Positions 43,343 to 52,413 of a DNA stretch of 64,000 nucleotides are shown piece by piece. Every line of letters starts with the position of its first letter. Position 1 is the first letter of the stretch. Source of the DNA: Bacteroidetes bacterium HGW-Bacteroidetes-10 (GTDB lineage: Bacteria > Bacteroidota > Bacteroidia > Bacteroidales > UBA932). A program made the translations under genes and the position numbers. Location: positions 62,001 to 126,000 of the forward strand of contig PHDT01000007.1 in the NCBI GenBank assembly GCA_002842695.1, read 5' to 3'. The notes beneath the pieces are model-generated. The model worked only from the letters and a program-made list of their open reading frames with translations. It did no database searches and was not told the DNA's origin.

Positions 43343-44456
43343 CAACTCAGATTATACAATATTAATTGTTGATGATGTAGACGCAAATGTGCTCCTTCTA
43401 AATATTTTGCTAACTAAGGCCGGTTATAAGACTTTATGCGCATATAATGGGAAAAACGCCCTTGAGATAATAGAGAAACAGGTGCCGGACCTGGTACTGT
43501 TAGATATTATGATGCCTGTAATGGATGGTCATGAAGTTGCAGCAAAGTTGAGGGAAATGCCCAAAACTGTAGAGCTTCCCATTATATTCCTATCAGCACT
43601 GAATTCTCCTGATGATATTGTAAAAGGCTTCAAATTTGGAGCCGCAGACTATGTTTCTAAGCCATTTAACAAAGATGAGCTGCTTATTAGAGTAAGACAT
43701 CAGCTTATATTAATATCTGCTAAAAGGACAATTGAAACTCAAAAGGAAGAATTAAGTAAAACCATCGAAGCAAGAGATAAGTTATATTCAGTAATTGCTC
43801 ATGACCTGAGATCTCCAATTGGGTCAATAAGGATGGTTATGAATGCCCTCTCGCTAAATGTTCCAAAAGAAAACCTTGACGAGGATATGTACGAGCTCAT
43901 GATGATGGGTAACAGACTTGCAGAAGAGAGTTTTGTGCTATTGGACAACCTTCTTAAATGGACAAAAAGCCAGACCGGTCGTCTTAATACCGTTTTTCAG
44001 GATCGTGTTGATGTTCTTTCATTAATTAAGGGTGAAGTTGAACTCTCAGAAGTCGTGGCGGAATTAAAGAAGATCTCAGTAAAACTTGAGGGCCACACAA
44101 ATGCAAAGGCCAGAATAGACCAGGACATGATTAAAACAGTTCTGAGAAATTTGATGAGTAATGCAATAAAATTTAGTAATCCAGGATGTGAAGTTAGGGT
44201 TGTCGTTGTTGAAAATATTGACAGGATTGAAGTCTCAGTTGTTGACAGAGGAGAGGGAATTAGCGAGGAGAACCAGGCAAAACTTTTCAATTCTGCAACT
44301 CATTTTACAAGCTTTGGAACGGACAATGAAGAGGGTTCCGGACTAGGATTACTTTTGTGCAAAGAATTTGTCTCTCGTAACGGAGGTCAAATCTGGTTCA
44401 GTTCAAATGAAGGTGAGGGATCAACTTTTAGTTTTGATATACCAATTCAGAAATAA
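43332..44456 (+). CDS. Hybrid response regulator-histidine kinase
   Basis: A 374-residue soluble protein with an N-terminal receiver (phospho-acceptor D58 in LLDIMMP, K110 in YVSKPF), a short coiled linker, a HisKA dimerisation domain with the phospho-histidine H157 in VIAHDLRSP, and a HATPase_c domain with N-box [11 protein letters not shown]1 DRGEGI and G2 GSGLGL. It has no sensor or membrane segment, so it probably receives a signal through its receiver. Its start overlaps uxs. The 3' end overlaps the convergent phosphatase-family gene by 29 bases. Confidence 0.92.
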   Translation: MEINNSDYTILIVDDVDANVLLLNILLTKAGYKTLCAYNGKNALEIIEKQVPDLVLLDIMMPVMDGHEVAAKLREMPKTVELPIIFLSALNSPDDIVKGFKFGAADYVSKPFNKDELLIRVRHQLILISAKRTIETQKEELSKTIEARDKLYSVIAHDLRSPIGSIRMVMNALSLNVPKENLDEDMYELMMMGNRLAEESFVLLDNLLKWTKSQTGRLNTVFQDRVDVLSLIKGEVELSEVVAELKKISVKLEGHTNAKARIDQDMIKTVLRNLMSNAIKFSNPGCEVRVVVVENIDRIEVSVVDRGEGISEENQAKLFNSATHFTSFGTDNEEGSGLGLLLCKEFVSRNGGQIWFSSNEGEGSTFSFDIPIQK

Positions 44457-45480
44457 CTGGTTTGTGATCACTCCATTTTTTGCCGGGAGAGGTGTACCTG
44501 ATTGATCTGAAATCGGGAGAGTGCAAAATATAATCAATTCTAAAAAGTTTACCTATTCCGTTTAATCCATTGTATGTGCCTCCTAACCAGCTTCCTGATT
44601 CTCTGAATCCATCAACTAATATTTCTCCTTTTATTTTTTCGTAAGTATATGATGCAGGTGTGTCATTGAAGTCTCCGCAAAGAATTACAGAATGAGATGT
44701 AGTGTCAATAAGATTTGAAACGCTTTCAGATTGTAATGCCCTAAACGAACTGTTCGAAATAAAAGTTTTCAGTTTATTAAATTTTGGAATGTTATTTCTG
44801 CTTAAGCTAGTCGTTTGTAAATGGACGTTAATTACCCTTGCTGTTATTTGTTTTGAAATCTTAATGTCTGCCCATAAATATCCATTACCGGTATTTTCAA
44901 AATCAACTTTTTTCCATCGAATAACGGGGTTTTTGCTAAATATAGCCATACCAATCTCCTCTTTGTCAGATGCAGATATTACATGGTATGGATAAGAATC
45001 AAAGTACCCAATCAGTTCATTTAAATGTAATTGGTTATTTGCATCAAATTCTTGAAAACAAATTATGTCTGCATCTTCAGCAATTAAGAAATCTCTTACA
45101 TTGCCAATTGACAATTGACTTCCATTTTGGGTAAACTCATGAACATTATAGGAAATCACCTTAAGTGTTTCGTCCTTGCTAAAAATGCTTGTGGTGTTTT
45201 CACTTCGTATTTGAAATGATGAACGAATAAATCCCAAATTAATTACCAATGATAAAAGGGGTAATAAGAAAAGCCATTCTTTCCGGATTATCCAGTAAAA
45301 AAATAGAAATATTGAGAGTATTAATATGAAAGGAAGTGTCATTCCTGCAATTGAACCCAGAGAGAAATTTTGGGGGTGTACATATGGAGAAACTGATGCC
45401 AGCAGGGCCATAACAAGTGTTAAGAATGTAAGAATTCCAGCCAAAATATCTGATAAATTCCGTGCTTTTAAAAATTTCAT
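44428..45480 (-). CDS. Endonuclease/exonuclease/phosphatase family membrane protein
   Basis: A 350-residue protein with three N-terminal hydrophobic helices (about 10-30, 44-62, 67-85) and an EEP fold domain. Visible catalytic blocks are SYNVHEF near residue 112, the metal-binding Glu in CFQEFD near 142, NVHLQTT near 215, LCGDFNDTP near 268 and the terminal SDHKPVI with catalytic histidine. The EEP superfamily includes DNases, phosphoinositide phosphatases and sphingomyelinases; the substrate cannot be told. It is transcribed against the polysaccharide genes. Confidence 0.85.
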   Translation of the reverse strand: MKFLKARNLSDILAGILTFLTLVMALLASVSPYVHPQNFSLGSIAGMTLPFILILSIFLFFYWIIRKEWLFLLPLLSLVINLGFIRSSFQIRSENTTSIFSKDETLKVISYNVHEFTQNGSQLSIGNVRDFLIAEDADIICFQEFDANNQLHLNELIGYFDSYPYHVISASDKEEIGMAIFSKNPVIRWKKVDFENTGNGYLWADIKISKQITARVINVHLQTTSLSRNNIPKFNKLKTFISNSSFRALQSESVSNLIDTTSHSVILCGDFNDTPASYTYEKIKGEILVDGFRESGSWLGGTYNGLNGIGKLFRIDYILHSPDFRSIRYTSPGKKWSDHKPVISELVYQN

Positions 45481-45602
45481 AAGCAATGTTATTGATTATG
45501 TAAAAATACCGAGCTTAAAGTTACAATCAAACATTAAGTTGCAATTACTTTCAAATTTCATAAAAAAAGTTCTGGATATCCTTATAATTCATGTAATTTT
45601 CT

Positions 45603-45610
45603 TAGTTTTG
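45603..45610 (+). promoter_or_regulatory. Bacteroidetes -7 promoter element for the main polysaccharide operon
   Basis: TAGTTTTG, exact TAnnTTTG match, 41 bases before the GTG at 45651. Downstream genes to 56238 are close-packed on the same strand with no terminator, so it may serve all of them. Confidence 0.55.
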
Positions 45611-45650
45611 TAAGATTAATCAAGTGTGGAAATATTAATTTGAAGTCAAA

Positions 45651-46016
45651 GTGAAGAAAAAAGTACTAATTGTTGACGACAAACAGACGATTGCAAAAAT
45701 AATTCAGGTCTATATTGCTGATACATTTGAATGTATATATTTTGATGATCCAATTAAAGCTATTGCTTGGCTGCAAGAAAGTAATATGCCTGATCTAATT
45801 ATTTCGGATATCAATATGCCAAATATGAATGGAGTCGAATTTCTGGATTATATTAAAAAAAATGATCTGTTTAAATCGATACCATTTGTAATCCTTTCAG
45901 GAGAGGACAGTACATCTCAGAAAATTGAATTACTTGAAAAAGGTGCAGATGATTACATATCAAAGCCCTTCAATCCTATGGAATTAAAAGTAAGGCTAAA
46001 AAAGATTATTGAGTGA
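45651..46016 (+). CDS. Single-domain response regulator
   Basis: A 121-residue receiver domain with DD at residues 9-10, phospho-acceptor D53 in ISDINMP, Ser83 and K105 in DYISKP. The start is GTG 45651; no in-frame ATG fits. Its stop overlaps the start of the sugar transferase by four bases (GTGA), and that transferase itself begins with a receiver-like region, which suggests a direct physical or regulatory link. Confidence 0.92.
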   Translation: MKKKVLIVDDKQTIAKIIQVYIADTFECIYFDDPIKAIAWLQESNMPDLIISDINMPNMNGVEFLDYIKKNDLFKSIPFVILSGEDSTSQKIELLEKGADDYISKPFNPMELKVRLKKIIE

Positions 46017-47170
46017 ATGTTATTGTAGTTTATATAGGTTCGAATGATAAATTCATATCTCATTTCAGAGAAATTCTGAGTGGGAATGTTATTGTTTGTC
46101 AAAACATAAATGAATTTTCAAGCGAGGTTAATAAACAAGAGGCTCTTCCATTGATGATTCTTTTTGAAAAGGGCAATCTTCAAAGTGACATACCCAAAAT
46201 TGAACAAATCTCATATGAGCATCCACTTGCGTACTTGGTTCTGGTAGCCAGAAAAATTGATAAGCAAGAAATTCTGGCATATCAGGCTGCAGGAATAAAA
46301 GACACTGCTCATCCGGAGGTTAGCAAGACTCGTATGCAGAACGGGTTGGAATTCGTTGCCCGGAATCAGGCACTAATCGCCGATGCAAGACTTGAACATG
46401 AACCATTAGGAACATATAAAATTCCCCTTTGGAAAAGATTTTTTGACATTGTTTTCTCATTGGTTGCAATTATTATATTGTCTCCGTTCTTGATAATAAT
46501 TGCTTTAATTATTGTTATTGAAAGCCCAGGACCAATTATTTATAAATCGAAGAGAGTCGGAAGCAATTACGAGATTTTTGATTTTTTCAAATTCCGATCT
46601 ATGTATAAAGATGCCGATAAGCGTCTTAAAGAGTTTATGAATTTAAATCAATATCAAGATGTTGAACCTGACTATTACAATTATTCAGAGGATACAATTC
46701 ATATACCCGTAATAGACATTAACTCGGCCGACTGCTTTGTGTCTGATGATGATGTTATATCGGAAGAGGAATTCTTAAGAGATAAAAATATTAAGAGACA
46801 AAATAATTTCGTCAAATATGAAAATGACCCCAGAATCACAAAAATGGGGAGATTCATTCGAAAATACAGTATTGATGAGCTCCCTCAGATTATAAATATT
46901 TTAAAAGGAGACATGTCTATTGTTGGAAATAGACCTTTGCCTCTTTATGAAGCAGAACAATTAACCTCCGATCAGTATATTGATCGTTTTATGGGGCCTG
47001 CCGGACTTACAGGGTTATGGCAAGTTGAGAAAAGAGGTGATTCCGGAAAACTTTCACCCGAAGAGCGAAAGCAGCTAGACATTTATTATGCAAAACATTT
47101 CTCTTTTTGGATGGATTTGAAAATTGTTTTTAAAACATTTACTGCTTTTATTCAGAAGGAGAATGTATGA
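46013..47170 (+). CDS. Initiating sugar transferase with degenerate receiver-like N-terminal domain
   Basis: A 385-residue polyprenyl-phosphate sugar-1-phosphate transferase (bacterial sugar transferase family), which starts a glycan on undecaprenyl phosphate. The N-terminal 125 residues look like a receiver fold lacking the phospho-site: LMILFEKGN occupies the acceptor strand and GIKDTAHPE stands where GAxDYxxKP is expected. A membrane helix follows (about 139-165), then KFRSMY near 192, NDPRITKMGRF near 272, DELPQ and GDMSIVGNRP. About 75 acidic residues separate the KFRSMY and NDPR blocks, longer than usual. GTG start coupled to the response regulator. Confidence 0.87.
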   Translation: MNVIVVYIGSNDKFISHFREILSGNVIVCQNINEFSSEVNKQEALPLMILFEKGNLQSDIPKIEQISYEHPLAYLVLVARKIDKQEILAYQAAGIKDTAHPEVSKTRMQNGLEFVARNQALIADARLEHEPLGTYKIPLWKRFFDIVFSLVAIIILSPFLIIIALIIVIESPGPIIYKSKRVGSNYEIFDFFKFRSMYKDADKRLKEFMNLNQYQDVEPDYYNYSEDTIHIPVIDINSADCFVSDDDVISEEEFLRDKNIKRQNNFVKYENDPRITKMGRFIRKYSIDELPQIINILKGDMSIVGNRPLPLYEAEQLTSDQYIDRFMGPAGLTGLWQVEKRGDSGKLSPEERKQLDIYYAKHFSFWMDLKIVFKTFTAFIQKENV

Positions 47171-47889
47171 TGAAGAGAATTTTTATACTAATTGCTTTTT
47201 TTGCATTGATCTCAAATATCTGTTTTTCTCAAAACACTGTTGATCAATTACTAAGGGTTCAGCTTCCTCCGCTTGAAGATCTTTATGAAAGCGCTAAGAC
47301 TTCATCTCATGTTGAGTTTTATAATATCAAAATGGATGGTGAAAGGACATTCTTAAAAGTTGAAAAGAAAAGATGGCTCAGGTTTTTTAATTTATATGGA
47401 ACATATCAGTACGGAGTTTTGGGCGTTAATTCATTTGTTAATGCAGGGGTAGATTTACCTTTGATATATCAGACATCAGGAAGTGCTCAGATTTGGTATA
47501 ATGTAGGTGGGTCCGTTAACATTAATCTTGAAGAGTTGTTTTCAATTCCCAGCAGAGTAAAAAAACAGAAGCAGAAAATTCTTGAAGTAGAAAAAGAGGC
47601 AGAGATGTGGTGGAACGAGAGAAAGCTTTTGATTGCCGAAGCTTATACAAATGCACAGGAAGCAATTGCAATGCTAAGTGTAAAAGCTCAGGCTGTTGCT
47701 CTTGCTAATGGTCAGTATGAATTAGTGGAGCAAAATTTTATTTTGGGAAAGGTTGATGGAGAGGCACTTAGCAGGCAAAAAATGATTCAAACACAAGTAA
47801 TTGGTGACCTTGAAGAGACAAAGAAGAATCTAAATAATGCATTACTAAGGTTAGAAATTTTAAGCAACGTAAAAATTATTAATAAATAA
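47167..47889 (+). CDS. TolC-like outer membrane protein (short)
   Basis: A 240-residue exported protein with signal peptide (residues 1-21, ending CFSQ). The body resembles part of an outer-membrane efflux protein: an N-terminal helix, a beta-hairpin segment (LYGTYQYGVLGVNSF near 75 and IWYNVGGSVNINLEE near 110), then long coiled helices (about 130-235) rich in K, Q, A and E. That is about half of a normal TolC, which has two such repeats. It lies between the sugar transferase and the chain-length protein, a position fitting polymer export; the assignment is tentative. Confidence 0.6.
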   Translation: MMKRIFILIAFFALISNICFSQNTVDQLLRVQLPPLEDLYESAKTSSHVEFYNIKMDGERTFLKVEKKRWLRFFNLYGTYQYGVLGVNSFVNAGVDLPLIYQTSGSAQIWYNVGGSVNINLEELFSIPSRVKKQKQKILEVEKEAEMWWNERKLLIAEAYTNAQEAIAMLSVKAQAVALANGQYELVEQNFILGKVDGEALSRQKMIQTQVIGDLEETKKNLNNALLRLEILSNVKIINK

Positions 47890-47895
47890 TTTATT

Positions 47896-50055
47896 ATGGA
47901 TATTATTAACCAGATATTCCGTTTTCTGTGGAGGGTAAAATATTGGCTGATAATAATTCCTGTCATTGTCACACTGGTTGTTATTTATATCACACGGGAC
48001 ATTGAAAGAACCTATACTGTTAGCACAACTATTTATACTGGTATTGCTTCCGGATACGATATTGAGACTGACAGTGATGCTCCCGGTGCTGACTGGAATG
48101 CTGTTAATAATGGTTTGGACAATCTTATAAACATTATTAAATCACGGAATACTCTCAGAAATGTTTCACTTCGATTATATGCTCAGCATATGATAGAAGG
48201 TGACTCAACAAAAGATAATCAGTACATTAAACGGAGTAATTTCAGAGAAATATACCGTATTACTCCAAAAGAGGTTAGGTCGCTCATTGATAAATCTTCT
48301 GTGAGTACAACAGTTGAGAATCTTAAAGGATACGAAAAGGCTACAAATGTTAACTTCGTTTATGGTTTGCTTAATTGGTATCACCCTCATTACAGTTATT
48401 CGGCATTAGAAAAAATTGATGTTAAAAGGCTGTTCAATAGTGATATGCTTGAAATTAAGTATAGTGCTAATGATCCGGGTATTGCATATCACACTCTTGA
48501 AATACTAAATGAAGAATTTATTAATGAGTATAAGCGTTTACGTTTTGGAGAAACTTTTAATGTAATTGCATATTTTCAGGAAGAGCTGGATCGTTTGGGA
48601 AGAGATCTTAAGCTTTATGAAGATGGCCTGATTAAGTATAATATTGACAACAAGGTTATTAATTACCCTGAACAAACAAAACAAATTGCTGCCCTTAGCC
48701 GAGATTTCGAACTAAAATATGAGGAGATTCTACTTAATTTAACCAGCTCTACATCATTGGTTAATGAACTTAACATAAGAATTCAGGATCAGGCAAAATT
48801 AATTGAGAACAACAGGCAATTTATTGATAAACTTAAAGAAATTTCAGTATTAAGTTCATCAATCGCAAGACTTGAATCTTTTCAATCGGACTCAATTGCT
48901 ACAAGTTGGCCAAAGATAGCAGAGTACAAAATGAAACGTGAGCGGGCTGAGACTGAATTGAAATATATTGTGAATTCAATTACTGACAAGCAGTTCTCTA
49001 AGGAAGGCATTGCTTTATCTGCGTTTGTAAATGAATGGCTGGCCGAAATAATAAAAAGAGAAAAATCTACAGCAGAACTTACTGTTATGAATGACAGGAA
49101 AAAGCTTCTGGATAATCAATATATTTTCTTCTCTCCAATTGGATCAACTTTGAGACGAATGGAACGTGAGATTAGTTTTAAGGAACAATCATATCTCAAT
49201 ATCCTGCATAATCTTAACCAGGCTTTGATGAAACAGAAGAATCTGGAAATGACTTCAGCAACACTTAAAGCACTAAATCCACCACTTTATCCAATCGATT
49301 CTGAAAAAACAAATAGAAAGCAAATGACAGCAATTGCTTTTATTGGATCTTTTATTTTTGTTTTGGGTTTCTTTACTATTATTGAATTGTTAGATAGGAC
49401 ATTGCGTGACAAATTCAGAACGGAAAGATTAGTCCCCGGCTCTTTAGTTTTAGGTGCTCGTCCTAGTGCCAAAGGATTTAGGTTTAGAAAATACAAAAAT
49501 GAATATAATAAACTTTCTACGATTAACTTAGCTAATTCTATCGTTCCATATTTGAATCCGAAAGAGAGGCCAGACATCATTAATGTGATTAGCCTTGAAT
49601 ATGGTGTTGGCAAGTCTGCAATTGTGAGTGAGTTAACAGATTACTGGACCGAGAGAGGCCTTAGAGTGAAATTCCTATCGTGGAATGAAGATATTGATAT
49701 GGAGAGTAGAGAATTTATTCTTGCTAATAATATTGGGGATGTGTATGAATATGATAGTGAAGATATTATTATTATTGAGCACAAGCCAATTGTAAACTCA
49801 GCCATTCCTCAGGGTTTATTGAAAGAGGCATCAATTAATATCACAGTTCTTAGAGCCGACAGACCATGGAAAGATATTGATAATCTATTTTATGGAAGGC
49901 TTCAACAATATTGCGGAATATCTCCTCTGGTTCTCTATTTGACAAATACAAACAGAGAAGCTGCCGAAAGTTTTCTTGGGCTACTGCCACCTCATAACAG
50001 ACTGAGGACTTTTGTATACAAATTGATACAATTTGGGTTAACGTCAAAATCTTAG
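47896..50055 (+). CDS. Wzz/Wzc-like polysaccharide chain-length protein with degenerate ATPase domain
   Basis: A 719-residue inner-membrane protein. Transmembrane helices lie at about 16-33 and 478-498; the periplasmic part between them has long coiled coils, as in Wzz/GNVR copolymerases. The cytosolic C-terminus (500-719) has the outline of a Wzc tyrosine-kinase (BY-kinase) domain, but its P-loop region reads SLEYGVGKSAIV without the normal leading glycine or alanine, and there is no terminal tyrosine cluster. It probably controls chain length or export without autophosphorylation; this is inference. Confidence 0.82.
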   Translation: MDIINQIFRFLWRVKYWLIIIPVIVTLVVIYITRDIERTYTVSTTIYTGIASGYDIETDSDAPGADWNAVNNGLDNLINIIKSRNTLRNVSLRLYAQHMIEGDSTKDNQYIKRSNFREIYRITPKEVRSLIDKSSVSTTVENLKGYEKATNVNFVYGLLNWYHPHYSYSALEKIDVKRLFNSDMLEIKYSANDPGIAYHTLEILNEEFINEYKRLRFGETFNVIAYFQEELDRLGRDLKLYEDGLIKYNIDNKVINYPEQTKQIAALSRDFELKYEEILLNLTSSTSLVNELNIRIQDQAKLIENNRQFIDKLKEISVLSSSIARLESFQSDSIATSWPKIAEYKMKRERAETELKYIVNSITDKQFSKEGIALSAFVNEWLAEIIKREKSTAELTVMNDRKKLLDNQYIFFSPIGSTLRRMEREISFKEQSYLNILHNLNQALMKQKNLEMTSATLKALNPPLYPIDSEKTNRKQMTAIAFIGSFIFVLGFFTIIELLDRTLRDKFRTERLVPGSLVLGARPSAKGFRFRKYKNEYNKLSTINLANSIVPYLNPKERPDIINVISLEYGVGKSAIVSELTDYWTERGLRVKFLSWNEDIDMESREFILANNIGDVYEYDSEDIIIIEHKPIVNSAIPQGLLKEASINITVLRADRPWKDIDNLFYGRLQQYCGISPLVLYLTNTNREAAESFLGLLPPHNRLRTFVYKLIQFGLTSKS

Positions 50056-51522
50056 ATGGGTGTGAACCTAAAAATTATAGGGAATCTTATCCAGTTTAAA
50101 TATCTGGTTTATGGCATCCTGCTTGCCAGTGTCTTTATTATTCCACTGCTGATAGTCAAATTCGGGGTTGCATATTCCTTTATCTACTCCTTATTACCAG
50201 CAGTTCTCCTTTATTTGTTTATTGTATTATCAAATCCTTATTGGGGTCTGGTTCTTATATTCATATTCAATTATTTCATTATGGGTATAACACGCTATAT
50301 CCCTTTACAAGGTGGTATAGCTATGGACTTATTAATAATGACAACATTGCTTGGTGTTATCGTTCAAACAATCAACGGTAAGATTCACTGGGCAAGAATA
50401 AGATCTCCTCTGATTCTATTATCAGGTATATGGCTTGTATACTGTGTTTTAGAATTACTTAATCCGGAAGCTATATCACAAGTTGCCTGGGCTACAACAA
50501 TAAGAGGAGTAGCAGGCTACTTTGTACTTATATCGTTACTTTCCATGTTGCTCTTTGACAAGTTCAAGGATTTAAAATGGGTGATATTTGCCTGGGGAGT
50601 AATGACAATGCTTGCTGTTTTGAAAGCCTTTATGCAGAAAACATTTGGATTTGACTATGCAGAGACCAGATGGTTAAACGAGGGAGCCTGGAAACAGCAT
50701 TTAATTTTTTCAGGAATAAGATATTTTTCATTTTATACAGATGCCGGAAATTTTGGATCAGGAATGGGATATTCAATGGTGGTCTTTTCCATAATATCCT
50801 TTTATGTTAAGAAGCGCAACTTAAAGATATTTTACATGATAGTTGCTGTTTCAGCAGCAGCCGCTATGATGATTTCCGGAACCAGGGGAGCATTGGCAGT
50901 CCCTTTTGCTGGATATGCACTTTTTACCCTACTTTCCAGAAATTTTAAAATGGCATTCATCACTTTTGTTGCACTCCTTAGCGTATTTCTCTTTCTGAAA
51001 TTTACATATATTGGCGAATCTAACTCATTTATCAGGAGGATGAGGACTGCAGTAAACATGAATGATGAATCCTTAAAAACTCGCTTGGATAATCAACAAA
51101 GACTAAGAGTATATTTAGCAGATAAACCCTTTGGAGCCGGGATTGGCTTGGGAGGAGGCAAGGCAAGGGAGTTTCTTCCTAATGCATATTTATCCCATAT
51201 CCCAACGGATTCATGGTTTGTTATGTTATGGGTTGAAACTGGTATTGTCGGACTGATTCTGAACTTGCTCATTCTTTTTTATATTGTTGCGTATGGTTCT
51301 TATATGGTAATGTTTAAGATAGAGGATAAGGAACTGAGGGGGTATATAACGGCTCTTACTTGCGGAGTTATTGGGATTATTGCAACATCATACGGAAACG
51401 AAGTCCTTGGACAGTTTCCAACTGCTTTTCTAGTTTATATTTCAATGGCTTTCATGTTTAAAAGCAGGAAATTGGATTTGGAAATTAAAAACAAGAGTTT
51501 AACTATTGCAAAATATGTGTAA
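50056..51522 (+). CDS. O-antigen ligase / Wzy-like polymerase membrane protein
   Basis: A 488-residue protein with about twelve hydrophobic helices, starting immediately after the chain-length gene stop. The large periplasmic loop holds RLDNQQRLRVYLADKPFGAG-like sequence near 350, followed by IPTDSWFVMLWVETGIVG near 380, the pattern of the Wzy_C/O-antigen ligase family. It either polymerises repeat units or ligates the chain; polymerase is favoured because Wzx- and Wzc-type proteins are in the same locus. It overlaps the next gene by eight bases. Confidence 0.8.
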   Translation: MGVNLKIIGNLIQFKYLVYGILLASVFIIPLLIVKFGVAYSFIYSLLPAVLLYLFIVLSNPYWGLVLIFIFNYFIMGITRYIPLQGGIAMDLLIMTTLLGVIVQTINGKIHWARIRSPLILLSGIWLVYCVLELLNPEAISQVAWATTIRGVAGYFVLISLLSMLLFDKFKDLKWVIFAWGVMTMLAVLKAFMQKTFGFDYAETRWLNEGAWKQHLIFSGIRYFSFYTDAGNFGSGMGYSMVVFSIISFYVKKRNLKIFYMIVAVSAAAAMMISGTRGALAVPFAGYALFTLLSRNFKMAFITFVALLSVFLFLKFTYIGESNSFIRRMRTAVNMNDESLKTRLDNQQRLRVYLADKPFGAGIGLGGGKAREFLPNAYLSHIPTDSWFVMLWVETGIVGLILNLLILFYIVAYGSYMVMFKIEDKELRGYITALTCGVIGIIATSYGNEVLGQFPTAFLVYISMAFMFKSRKLDLEIKNKSLTIAKYV

Positions 51523-52411
51523 ACTTGACATATCTTTTATTACAATAAATTACAACGGACTGAATGATACAATAGAATTAATTCAATCCCTTAAAAATCA
51601 TTGTAAAGGGTTCAGTTTCGAGATAATTGTAGTGGATAATGGATCCAGATCCAATGAAAATACGGAACTTAGCAGGTTGTTTCCTGATATTACAATTATC
51701 AGAAGCGATATTAATTTAGGATTTTCCGGTGGCAATAATTTGGGAATTAACAAAGCAAACGGGCGATATCTTTTCTTGATTAATAATGATACCTTTTTGA
51801 TAGATGACTCATTATCTGAACTGGTAAAGTTCATGGACATAAATGATAATGCCGCTGCAGCATCGCCTAAGATAAAATTTAAAACCCCTGAGAATACAAT
51901 TCAATTTGCAGGTTATACCTCTCTTTCTAAGTTTTCAATTAGAAATAAGCTAATAGGCTATTTCGAGCAAGATTATGGACAGTACACAGTTCCCTATGAA
52001 ACTCCTTATACTCACGGAGCTGCCATGATTCTTCGAAGATCAGTAATTAAAGAGGTTGGGCTAATGCCTGAAATCTTTTTTCTTTACTATGAAGAGCTTG
52101 ACTGGTGCACAAAAATGAAAAATAAAGGATTCTCTTTATGGTTCGTCCCTGCTGCCACAGTTATTCATAAAGAGAGTCGCTCCACAGGCCAAGGGAGTTA
52201 TTTGAGAACTTTTTATATTGTCCGTAACAGATTATTATATTCCTGGAGGAACCGGTGTGGGATTGAAAGAATGCTGTCAATGATCTATTTGATTATGATT
52301 GCAATACCAAAAGGCATTATTCAATCATTTTTAAACAGGAGGCCTGATTTAATTCGTTCACATATAAATGGTGCTTTTGCATTCTTTCGCTTAAAGGATA
52401 AACTTAATTAA
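51515..52411 (+). CDS. Family 2 glycosyltransferase (rhamnosyltransferase-like)
   Basis: A 298-residue GT-A fold glycosyltransferase. FITINYNGLNDT opens the fold, VVDNGSRSNE near 45 and NLGFSGGNNLGINKA near 72 bind the nucleotide, NNDTFL near 97 takes the DxD place, and EELDWCTKMKNKGF near 196 matches the WbbL-like subgroup. ATG 51515 was chosen over an upstream TTG. It is the first of six family-2 transferases in the locus. Confidence 0.88.
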   Translation: MCKLDISFITINYNGLNDTIELIQSLKNHCKGFSFEIIVVDNGSRSNENTELSRLFPDITIIRSDINLGFSGGNNLGINKANGRYLFLINNDTFLIDDSLSELVKFMDINDNAAAASPKIKFKTPENTIQFAGYTSLSKFSIRNKLIGYFEQDYGQYTVPYETPYTHGAAMILRRSVIKEVGLMPEIFFLYYEELDWCTKMKNKGFSLWFVPAATVIHKESRSTGQGSYLRTFYIVRNRLLYSWRNRCGIERMLSMIYLIMIAIPKGIIQSFLNRRPDLIRSHINGAFAFFRLKDKLN

Positions 52412-52413
52412 TA

